Positions 1 through 5,398 of a stretch of 7,191 nucleotides of DNA are shown piece by piece. The notes beneath the pieces were generated by a model, which worked only from the letters and a program-made list of their open reading frames with translations, was not told where the DNA came from and ran no database searches. Location of the stretch: positions 1-7,191 of the forward strand of contig JANYKF010000208.1 of NCBI GenBank assembly GCA_025361665.1, read 5' to 3'. The first letter of the stretch is position 1; every line of letters begins with the position of its first letter. This DNA comes from Clostridiaceae bacterium (GTDB taxonomy: Bacteria > Bacillota > Clostridia > DSM-8532). Made by a program: the position numbers and the translations under genes.

Positions 1-221
1 GAAAGCTGTTTGTTCAGTTTATTGCATTGATTTTCATGTCATACATTAAAACAGCGATGGATAAAGCGAATCTATTCAAGAATTATACCATGCAGGAAAT
101 GCTCGATGAGTTGGACATTATCGAACGTTTCCAGCAGCCGGGGAAGGCACCTCATATGGGTGAGATTACCGAGAAGCAGAAGAATTTATTCTTATCTATG
201 GGCGTTGCGATACCAACATAG
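1..221 (+). CDS. IS1634/IS4-type transposase, C-terminal end (5' partial)
   Basis: An open frame enters from the left edge (complete codons from base 3) and stops with TAG at 219-221. The visible 73 residues begin KLFVQFIALIFMSYI and contain the stretches YTMQEMLDELDIIERF and GEITEKQKNLFLSMGV. This layout is typical of the extreme C-terminus of IS1634/IS4-superfamily DDE transposases: a hydrophobic 'GKLFVxFIALI' helix, then a 'YTxxELLxELxxIER' helix, then a 'PGKxPxxGEITxKQKxL' tail. Those enzymes cut and join the ends of their own insertion sequence. The DDE catalytic residues would lie left of the window, so activity cannot be judged. A TTG at 27 could be mistaken for a start, but the homologous frame clearly continues upstream of it. 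The right terminal repeat of the element should lie within the next few hundred bases, but I could not identify it with only one end in view. Confidence 0.82.
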   Translation, partial: KLFVQFIALIFMSYIKTAMDKANLFKNYTMQEMLDELDIIERFQQPGKAPHMGEITEKQKNLFLSMGVAIPT

Positions 222-279
222 CGATAAAACGACGGGACTTCAGGCAGTATATCGCCACTAACGCCATTATAATTTCATA

Positions 280-295
280 GAAAAAATATTTTTTC
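280..295. repeat. Perfect 16-base AT palindrome
   Basis: GAAAAAATATTTTTTC reads the same on both strands. It lies 58 bases after the transposase stop in AT-rich DNA. It could extrude as a small hairpin or simply be a low-complexity run. There is no direct sign that it is the terminal repeat of the element. Confidence 0.5.
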
Positions 296-318
296 AAGTA
301 CTTTGAGCAATAAAAAAA

Positions 319-334
319 GCCTTATTTTAAAGGC
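319..334 (+). terminator. Weak hairpin, possible terminator after the transposase gene
   Basis: GCCTT (319-323) pairs with AAGGC (330-334) around a six-base loop. Flanking A-rich (312-318) and T-containing (335-338) bases can lengthen the stem past one mismatch. The stem is short and the T tract poor, so this is at best a weak bidirectional terminator for the transposase transcript. Confidence 0.28.
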
Positions 335-630
335 ATTTGAAGGCGATTTGTATTAAATTTATTCCTAAAGATTTATGGTGCTAACTTCTAAAGACGGGGG
401 TAGAATCATCGCAGCAAATGCAAACCATTCCATCGGCATCGTTTCGGATATGCTTGGGCCTGATAGTCGCACAGCATGATATGAGGAAGAGGCAAGTCTT
501 GTTCCTTCAAGTCCGGCTCAAAGTTGCAGTACGCATCTGCATATGCGTTCACAAGGCATAGTCCGGAGGTATTTTGTGAATACAAGGCCCTTGAGCTGGA
601 ATGCGAGATCAATCTGCTTTTCATGATGAC

Positions 631-659
631 TTTCATCCACACCCTATCTGTGTTATATT
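631..659 (+). promoter_or_regulatory. Candidate extended -10 promoter of the ATPase operon
   Basis: TATATT at 654-659 matches five of six bases of the sigma-A -10 box. It is preceded by TG at 651-652, the extended -10 motif. The hexamer 17 bases upstream, TTTCAT at 631-636, is a weak -35 box, which the extended -10 could compensate for. Transcription would start near 666-667, leaving a leader of about 60 bases before the ATG at 727. This is the best-placed promoter-like sequence before the operon, but it is assigned by eye. Confidence 0.42.
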
Positions 660-726
660 TGGTTTGTGCAAAAACGCAAAGTTTCAGCCTGCATCAAACT
701 GTTGCAAAAGCAAGGAGAATGCGCAA

Positions 727-1527
727 ATGAGCCATCAAATCGCAAAGGAAGATGCCGTCACGGAGATGAATACCAAAGTCATCAAGCTCGCAAAGTGCTG
801 GCATGGACTTCGCCTCGTCGGTGAAACCTGGAACATCAAAAGTGCCCATGTGAATCTTGACAGTATTCACACGGTGATGACAGGACTTATTCCTCAATGG
901 GAGGAAGCCAACAAGCAGCTTGTTGAACAGTTGGAAACCATCCGGGTGGAGCTGGGCGCTCCTGCCTATACGTATGAACTGGAGCGAGAGCTGAAGGCTG
1001 CAGGAATCCAGTTCAGCGGTGATTTTCCCCAATACACGCTACCGCCGTTCAAGCTGGTGATTTCGACGGATGGGTTGGAAGCCAGGTTGTCCTTGGGCCG
1101 GAAAAGTGAAAGAACAGCAGATTTGAATCCCCGCCGATTGGCCCAGTGGGCGGGTGTCCGATATAAAAAAGTTCTGGCGCGCAAGTTCAATGCTGCGGCA
1201 TTCATGAAGGATTTGCTGGAAGCATATCATATCGCAAACCGTCTGCATTTCCGTGACAAGGAACCTTCCTATGGGCGAGCCGTTCCCCTTCAGGAGCTCT
1301 ACAATATCCTGACAATCAGGCAGTCTTCCAGGCAGGATTATCCCCTGCAGTTTTTCGTGTTCGATTTGGGCCTGCTCAAGGAGTCCGGCGTAATGAAACT
1401 GGACAAATACAGGTTCGAGTTTGGGTTTGCCAGGGATCAGAAAAAAGCGATCGTAGTAGTGGACAGCATGGGGCGTGAAAGTTACTTCAGCAGCTTAACT
1501 GTATATTCTTTAGAAGCCCAAGGGTAA
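727..1527 (+). CDS. Unrecognised 266-aa protein, first gene of a two-ATPase operon
   Basis: I do not recognise this family. The ATG at 727 is chosen because AAGGAG (712-717) sits nine bases upstream; the open frame extends back to 601 but has no ribosome site there. The protein is soluble, with no signal peptide or membrane segment. Residues 1-95 look largely helical; about 53-95 (QWEEANKQLVEQLE onward) could be a short coiled coil. Residues 97-125 (GDFPQYTLPPFKLVIS and after) look like beta strands. Residues 134-176 are again helical and basic (NPRRLAQWAGVRYKKVLARK), and 205-262 looks like alternating strands and helices. No catalytic motif is visible. The stop lies inside the Shine-Dalgarno of the next gene (12 bases between stop and ATG), so the three genes are almost certainly co-transcribed. 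By position it is a candidate adaptor or DNA/protein-binding subunit for the ATPases, which is inference only. Confidence 0.85.
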   Translation: MSHQIAKEDAVTEMNTKVIKLAKCWHGLRLVGETWNIKSAHVNLDSIHTVMTGLIPQWEEANKQLVEQLETIRVELGAPAYTYELERELKAAGIQFSGDFPQYTLPPFKLVISTDGLEARLSLGRKSERTADLNPRRLAQWAGVRYKKVLARKFNAAAFMKDLLEAYHIANRLHFRDKEPSYGRAVPLQELYNILTIRQSSRQDYPLQFFVFDLGLLKESGVMKLDKYRFEFGFARDQKKAIVVVDSMGRESYFSSLTVYSLEAQG

Positions 1528-1539
1528 AGGAGGCCGGTC

Positions 1540-2742
1540 ATGGCACTGGCAGTCGAGGACATCAAGAATCTCAGAAGTGGCCTGGCGCCGAATCACCTGG
1601 ACCTGGTTCACGACATGACGTTGGGAACCGGCGTGTGGCTGGAACGGTTCGAGTCGCATTATCTGGATCGTTTCATCCCGTACGGCGGGAGCAAGGTCAA
1701 GCTCCTGGTCGGGAGTGAAGGCAGCGGGAAATCCCATTTGCTGAGGTATATCCAAGGACGTGCGGACCAAAAGGATTACACGGTCCTTTACATGTCCGCG
1801 CGAACCGTGGGCGCCAAATTATGCGATGTCCCGAATTTGTACCGGATGATCACGGGTTCCATGGATGTCGACAAGCTGGTTACAGGTCTGGCCTGCGTTG
1901 TCGGCAGCGAACTGGGATACGGGAAATCGATCTACGACGGGCACGGCATATTGCTGCCCTATGTGATGGAAGAAGGATATGAACAGGCCGATGCAGCGCG
2001 TGAAATCCGCATCACAATGGCAAAACTGTTGAAAAATGCGGACGTCAGCCCTTCCTTTTTCACGTTCGCATATGCCATGCTCCGTGACAGGTTGCTGACC
2101 CCGGATGCGGAAGCAACCCGTGTCGCAACCCGCTGGATGATGGGTGAAAAACTTGAAACCCGTGAGCGGAAGGATTCCGGACTCCATGAGGTATTGAACA
2201 AGACCACCGCGCGGCGTTGGCTGGATTCTCTTTTGAAATTGCTTGTTCTCTCCGGTCAGAAAGGGCTGGTCGTGCTCATTGACGATATCGACGTGCTTTA
2301 TGAGCGATCCCAGGATACAGGTCGTTATCTTTACACGCCGGGCAATAACAAGGATACTTATGAATTATTCCGGCAAATCATTGATGATGCCGATCTGCTG
2401 AAAAACCTGATGGTTGTCCTGGCTGGCCGCCGCAACATGATTGAGGACGACAGGCGCGGCTTCAGAAGTTATGAGGCGTTGTGGATGCGTTTGCAGACAG
2501 GGCTTGTGCCATCGGGGCAATTCAATTCCCTGTGCGACATCGTGGATGTCGACCAGCATCTGGCCGCGCAGGGAGCGGATTTTCCAATCCGGCTCTCCAG
2601 GCATCTATCCGAAGTGTTCACCGGATACGGACTGAAACGAAAGTACCGAAACATGGCTCCAAAAGAAACGCCGCCGGTTCTGAAGTCGGTCGTCATTGAC
2701 AATGTCTTTACCGCCGACAGAGATGAGGAGGCAATTCCATGA
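1540..2742 (+). CDS. P-loop ATPase 1, DUF2791/BrxD-like
   Basis: A 400-aa P-loop NTPase. The start is fixed by AAAGGAGG at 1526-1533, six bases before the ATG. The N-terminus has the 'LRSGLAP' segment (residues 11-17), the usual opening of DUF2791/BrxD-type ATPases ('LRsG.p'). Walker A is GSEGSGKS at 58-65. Walker B is GLVVLIDDID at 242-251, preceded by a long helical insert (about 100-235). A strand VVLAGRR at 292-298 sits where a sensor-1 strand would be. The acidic pair of Walker B is Asp-Asp (248-249) where Asp-Glu is usual. No signal peptide or membrane segment is seen. Such ATPases occur in BREX and in TerB-linked clusters and are thought to power assembly or remodelling on DNA; the exact role is unknown. 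It could be a more general AAA/STAND ATPase. The last codons overlap the next gene (ATGA at 2739-2742), implying translational coupling. The ATPase call is firm; the subfamily is moderately sure. Confidence 0.88.
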   Translation: MALAVEDIKNLRSGLAPNHLDLVHDMTLGTGVWLERFESHYLDRFIPYGGSKVKLLVGSEGSGKSHLLRYIQGRADQKDYTVLYMSARTVGAKLCDVPNLYRMITGSMDVDKLVTGLACVVGSELGYGKSIYDGHGILLPYVMEEGYEQADAAREIRITMAKLLKNADVSPSFFTFAYAMLRDRLLTPDAEATRVATRWMMGEKLETRERKDSGLHEVLNKTTARRWLDSLLKLLVLSGQKGLVVLIDDIDVLYERSQDTGRYLYTPGNNKDTYELFRQIIDDADLLKNLMVVLAGRRNMIEDDRRGFRSYEALWMRLQTGLVPSGQFNSLCDIVDVDQHLAAQGADFPIRLSRHLSEVFTGYGLKRKYRNMAPKETPPVLKSVVIDNVFTADRDEEAIP

Positions 2743-4022
2743 ACCATCAGACAGAGGCAATCATGGTTATCGAATCCCTGCGCGCCGGGATACCGACACG
2801 GCTGTCCACCCGGAAGCTTCCCGATTTGCGCCAGCCTGTCACCGATCGCATCATGCGGGATCTGGATGTCTTCGAAAGCGGACGCATCCCCGCGGGAAGA
2901 TTGATCTGGGGCCAGTATGGCCAAGGCAAGACGCACGCGCTGACAGCCATCGAGCATCAGGCGCTGGATCGCAACTTTGCCGTCAGCCGTATTTCATTGA
3001 GCAGGGAGGTCTCCTGCCACAACCTGTTCAACTTGTACGGGCAACTCGCGCCCCGGGTCAGGACGCCTGCCTCTACTTTGGAAGGCGTCCAGCGCTATCT
3101 GAATAAGATCCACCCCGCTGACATCCAACAATCCATCCTCTTTCAAGAGGGCCGGTATGACAACCTGCTCCCGCGGATCATCCTCGAAGATGGGTTTTAT
3201 GCCGAAGGTGAGGACAAGGAAAAGTTGTATGGGGATTTGACGGGTGTGCGCCTGCCCGCTGGTGAAATCAATCGGATTCACCGCTCTGTAAAAGGAAGCG
3301 CCATGCCGAAGCTCCAATTCAAGGTCACGGAACATGCCGGGTCCTATTTTGGCGTGATGGCTGACATGCTTCAGTTGTGCGGATTTGAAGGCTGGGTTAT
3401 CCTGATCGATGAAATCGAGCTGATAGGCCGTCTCGGAAAACTGTCCCGTTTGAAGGCGTACAGAAATCTCCATTGGCTTTTGAACTGGGGTGGAGCGCAA
3501 AAATACCCAATCTACACCGTCGCAGCTGCTGCAACCCGTCTGCAGGACGATCTCTGGTATGGCAAGACGAATGATGACCGCAGCATCATGCCGGAACTGG
3601 CGATGGAGAAGTTTGGGGAAAGTGACAGTCGGGATATGGAGCGGTTTTTCAAAAGGGCGGCCGGACCCGAGGCCCTGAACATTCTTCCCGCGCAGAATGC
3701 CGATCTTGAGTTGCTTCTGGACCGCGTGGCACAATTGCACGGGCAGGCCTATGAGTGGCAGCCCGAATTTTCCAGTGCGGAGCTGATTCGGCATCTTGGT
3801 TCACAGCCCGTCAGAACTTATGTGCGTGCCATGCTTGAGTCCCTGGATCTGCAGATGCTGTACGGACAGCAGCAGATGCCGGATACGGAGGCCCTCAGCG
3901 AAATGACGCTGGCTGAAGAAGAGATGGGCATCATGGAAGTGGGCACAATGGAAGACAGAGAGACAGGCGCTGAAGGTGAAACGGCCTCATGCGATGGGGC
4001 AGACGGCGAGGATGGGTGGTAA
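2739..4022 (+). CDS. P-loop ATPase 2, BREX-system (BrxD/DUF2791) ATP-binding type
   Basis: A 427-aa P-loop ATPase related in layout to the gene before it. The start overlaps the upstream stop as ATGA, with GAGGAGG (2725-2731) seven bases before it. The N-terminal helix has IESLRAGIPTR (11-21), aligning with 'LRSGLAP' of its partner. Walker A is GQYGQGKT at 58-65, exactly the same residue positions as in ATPase 1. Walker B is WVILIDEIELIG (219-230), with Asp224-Glu225 as a normal acidic pair. The following stretch, RLGKLSRLKAYRNLHWLL (231-248), resembles the 'IDExExLxR...R..aY..L..Ll' block of DUF2791/BrxD proteins. The C-terminal 35-40 residues are strongly acidic and low in complexity (EEEMGIME... 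ending EDGW), probably disordered. In BREX and related clusters this type accompanies helicases, methylases and PglZ, but none is in this window. Likely cytoplasmic and likely to act with ATPase 1 as a mixed complex; this last point is inference. Confidence 0.9.
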   Translation: MNHQTEAIMVIESLRAGIPTRLSTRKLPDLRQPVTDRIMRDLDVFESGRIPAGRLIWGQYGQGKTHALTAIEHQALDRNFAVSRISLSREVSCHNLFNLYGQLAPRVRTPASTLEGVQRYLNKIHPADIQQSILFQEGRYDNLLPRIILEDGFYAEGEDKEKLYGDLTGVRLPAGEINRIHRSVKGSAMPKLQFKVTEHAGSYFGVMADMLQLCGFEGWVILIDEIELIGRLGKLSRLKAYRNLHWLLNWGGAQKYPIYTVAAAATRLQDDLWYGKTNDDRSIMPELAMEKFGESDSRDMERFFKRAAGPEALNILPAQNADLELLLDRVAQLHGQAYEWQPEFSSAELIRHLGSQPVRTYVRAMLESLDLQMLYGQQQMPDTEALSEMTLAEEEMGIMEVGTMEDRETGAEGETASCDGADGEDGW

Positions 4023-4026
4023 AAGC

Positions 4027-4128
4027 ATGAAGTATCATGCATCGGGCATTGATGATGTTTCGAAAGTCATCATCCCATTTGTTGCCGGGTTTTCATATCA
4101 GGAAGGCTGCGATATCCGGCACTTGTGA
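4027..4128 (+). CDS. Possible 33-aa ORF after ATPase 2 (remnant or small peptide)
   Basis: ATG at 4027, four bases after the ATPase 2 stop, opens a 33-codon frame ending TGA at 4126-4128. It begins MKYHASGIDDVSKVIIPFVA. The only ribosome-site candidate is GGGTGG (4014-4019), which is poor. Its place directly after the operon and before the terminator suggests three options: a small accessory peptide, the stub of a deleted fourth gene, or chance. I recognise no homology. Confidence 0.25.
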   Translation: MKYHASGIDDVSKVIIPFVAGFSYQEGCDIRHL

Positions 4129-4150
4129 GCATGTCAATGATCAATACCGG

Positions 4151-4173
4151 AGAACTCACAAAAGTGAGTTTTT
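4151..4173 (+). terminator. Rho-independent terminator of the ATPase operon
   Basis: AACTCAC (4153-4159) pairs perfectly with GTGAGTT (4164-4170) around an AAAA loop. A G-T and an A-T pair (4152/4171, 4151/4172) extend it, and the run of T covers 4169-4173. The stem is only moderately GC-rich. It lies about 130 bases after ATPase 2 and directly before the ctsR promoter, so it separates the two operons. Confidence 0.72.
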
Positions 4174-4203
4174 AAGCAGAATCATGACTTTCATCAGGAC
4201 CGG

Positions 4204-4232
4204 TTGCATCGCACCGGTTCTTCTTGTATAAT
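4204..4232 (+). promoter_or_regulatory. Sigma-A promoter of the ctsR operon
   Basis: TTGCAT (4204-4209) and a perfect TATAAT (4227-4232) are separated by 17 bases. The expected start site, near 4239, falls inside the CtsR operator. Two ACCGGT palindromes (4199-4204 and 4213-4218) flank and overlap the -35 box and could form a hairpin or bind a regulator. Confidence 0.85.
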
Positions 4233-4235
4233 GAA

Positions 4236-4252
4236 AGTCAGAGAAAGTCAGA
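4236..4252 (+). promoter_or_regulatory. CtsR operator (tandem heptad repeat)
   Basis: AGTCAGA (4236-4242) and AGTCAGA (4246-4252) are direct repeats separated by GAA. The known CtsR box is a heptad (A/G)GTCAAA repeated after a three-base NAN spacer. This site matches except for G instead of A at the sixth heptad position. It begins three bases after the -10 box, so bound CtsR would block transcription start and autoregulate the operon. Confidence 0.87.
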
Positions 4253-4253
4253 T

Positions 4254-4289
4254 GTTCTCGAAGGTTCTCGGGATAAAACCGGAAACCGG
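4254..4289 (+). repeat. Two further short direct repeats in the ctsR leader
   Basis: GTTCTCG occurs at 4254-4260 and 4264-4270 (three-base spacer, the same geometry as the CtsR heptads). AAACCGG occurs in tandem at 4276-4282 and 4283-4289. Both lie in the untranslated leader between the operator and the ctsR ribosome site. Their function is unknown. Confidence 0.6.
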
Positions 4290-4317
4290 TGGGAAATAAT
4301 GTATAAGGGGTGAAAAC

Positions 4318-4779
4318 ATGGCAAGACTCAGTGACATCATTGAGATCTTTCTGAAGGATATGCTCAATGACATGCACGGCAGTGTGGAAATCCAGCGGAA
4401 TGAACTTGCCATCCGATTCAATTGTGTCCCATCGCAAATCAACTATGTCATTTCCACACGGTTCACCAACGACAAGGGATATTATGTGGAGAGCCGCAGG
4501 GGTGGAGGAGGATGCATCAGCATCCGCAGGTTCAACATAGACTGTGCCGGAGACTATCTGATGCACATCATCTCGGCCATCGGCGACAACCTCTCGCAGC
4601 ATACCTGCGAGGTATTCATCAACAATTTCACGGATTACGACATCATCGCCGGCCGGGAGGCGTCGCTCATGCGTGCGGCCCTCTCCGACAAGGCCCTGGT
4701 GGAAGTGCCGATGGAAAAACGGGACAATGTGCGGGCCGCCATGCTCAAGAACATGATGATGAGCCTTACGGTCTTGTAA
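4318..4779 (+). CDS. ctsR: CtsR, class III heat-shock repressor
   Basis: This is the transcriptional repressor of clp genes, 153 aa, which is the usual length. The start has AAGGGG (4305-4310) seven bases upstream. Residues 1-75 form the winged helix-turn-helix: MARLSDIIEIFLKDML, then the recognition region NELAIRFNCVPSQINYVIS (28-46). The wing is ESRRGGGGCISI (58-69). Glycines 62-65 form the loop that acts as a thermosensor in Bacillus CtsR; the arginine before it (R61) lies where McsB-type kinase phosphorylates the Geobacillus protein. The C-terminal half (78-153) is the dimerisation domain, with the conserved DYDIIAGREASLMRAAL segment. It is first in its operon and has its own operator upstream. 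In stressed cells CtsR is released from DNA and is degraded or inactivated through McsA/McsB/ClpC. Confidence 0.97.
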   Translation: MARLSDIIEIFLKDMLNDMHGSVEIQRNELAIRFNCVPSQINYVISTRFTNDKGYYVESRRGGGGCISIRRFNIDCAGDYLMHIISAIGDNLSQHTCEVFINNFTDYDIIAGREASLMRAALSDKALVEVPMEKRDNVRAAMLKNMMMSLTVL

Positions 4780-4801
4780 TCGTTTGAGAATCACGAGGCC
4801 C

Positions 4802-4861
4802 CCCTTTCACTGGCGTGAAGGGTGCGTTCCCTTCAGGAAGTGGGTGGAGCGGCCGGCCACC
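4802..4861 (+). promoter_or_regulatory. Structured ctsR-mcsA spacer with competing hairpins
   Basis: The 115-base gap contains overlapping inverted repeats. Hairpin A pairs 4802-4810 with 4815-4822 (eight pairs, one bulged T, TGGC loop). Hairpin B pairs TGAAGGG (4816-4822) with CCCTTCA (4829-4835), seven perfect pairs around a six-base loop. A and B share 4816-4822, so only one can form at a time. A third stem pairs GGTGG (4843-4847) with CCACC (4857-4861), ending 19 bases before the mcsA Shine-Dalgarno. No T tract follows, so this is not a standard terminator. An RNA processing, stability or attenuation role is inference. Confidence 0.45.
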
Positions 4862-4894
4862 AGGATTTCAAGTTCCCGCTAGGAGGTGGGAAAG

Positions 4895-5398
4895 ATGCCT
4901 ATTTGCCAGATTTGCAGCCAGCGAGAAGCTTCGCTGTTCATTACCAGGAACCTGAACGGACAGAAAACGCAGGTCTCCGTCTGTCGCCAGTGCGCAGCGG
5001 AAAGCGGAATTGTGAAGATCGATCTGAACAAGCTGCTGGCCGGGTTGGCCGCGTTCACACACGCACAGGACGAGGAAGAAGAGAAAAATGTCGAGGCATG
5101 CCAGGGCTGCGGCATGACGCTCGCTGAATTCAACACTACCGGCCGGATGGGATGCAGCCAATGTTACGGCACGTTTGCCGAACCGATGGAACACCTGCTC
5201 ACCCGGATTCATGGCCATGCGCGGCATATCGGGAAGCATCCGGGACAAACGGAGGCGGAAGAGTCGGCATTGCCGGGAGACCTGGAACGGCTGAAGTCCG
5301 AATTGATCTGCGCCATAGCGGAAGAGGCCTACGAGAAGGCGGCCGATCTGCGGGACCGCATCCGGGAGCTGGAACGGCGGCGGGAGGCGAGGACATGA
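4895..5398 (+). CDS. mcsA: McsA, zinc-binding activator of the McsB arginine kinase
   Basis: A 167-aa protein. The ATG at 4895 is preferred over the in-frame GTG at 4886, because AGGAGG (4881-4886) lies eight bases before the ATG and overlaps that GTG. Four CxxC motifs are visible: C4-C7, C30-C33, C69-C72 and C87-C90, the zinc-finger pattern of McsA. A run of acidic residues (59-63) separates the first and second pairs of motifs. HGHARHIGKHPG (106-117) is the conserved linker. Residues 127-162 (LERLKSELICAIAEEAYEKAADLRDRIRELE) form a UVR domain like those in UvrB and ClpC. McsA binds and activates McsB and is needed for phosphorylation of CtsR and of damaged proteins. Its ATGA overlap with mcsB supports coupled expression of the two subunits. 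Confidence 0.95.
   Translation: MPICQICSQREASLFITRNLNGQKTQVSVCRQCAAESGIVKIDLNKLLAGLAAFTHAQDEEEEKNVEACQGCGMTLAEFNTTGRMGCSQCYGTFAEPMEHLLTRIHGHARHIGKHPGQTEAEESALPGDLERLKSELICAIAEEAYEKAADLRDRIRELERRREART

Larger units (their letters stand above)
222..726. other. Spacer between IS end and ATPase operon, no convincing gene
   Basis: About 500 bases separate the transposase stop from the next credible start. Bases 222-400 are AT-rich and contain a 16-base perfect palindrome (280-295) and a weak hairpin (319-334); the right end of the insertion sequence is probably here. Bases 400-630 are more balanced in composition. They contain only short open frames on both strands (for example minus strand 406-642, plus strand 524-730), none with a Shine-Dalgarno sequence or a recognisable family signature. 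Bases 631-717 carry a candidate promoter and the ribosome binding site of the next gene. Confidence 0.6.

Noticed and set aside
406..642. 78-aa open frame on the minus strand
   Set aside because: No ribosome site, no recognisable family, and it lies in a spacer where the opposite strand is equally open.
601..726. N-terminal extension of the first operon gene back to 601
   Set aside because: No Shine-Dalgarno sequence upstream of 601 and it would span the promoter; the ATG at 727 has AAGGAG at the right distance.
524..730. 68-aa open frame on the plus strand before the ATPase operon
   Set aside because: TTG start without a ribosome site; it runs through the candidate promoter and overlaps the well-supported start of the next gene.
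2994..3794. 266-aa open frame on the minus strand inside ATPase 2
   Set aside because: Shadow of a gene with clear Walker motifs on the plus strand; no family features of its own.
727..4022. A full BREX system
   Set aside because: No PglZ, BrxC-sized ATPase, methylase, BrxA/BrxB or helicase in the window; only the ATPase type is shared.
4037..4231. 64-aa open frame across the operon end
   Set aside because: It reads through the terminator and the ctsR promoter and has no ribosome site.
4156..4794. 212-aa open frame on the minus strand across ctsR
   Set aside because: Antisense to ctsR, which is unmistakable, and includes promoter and terminator DNA.
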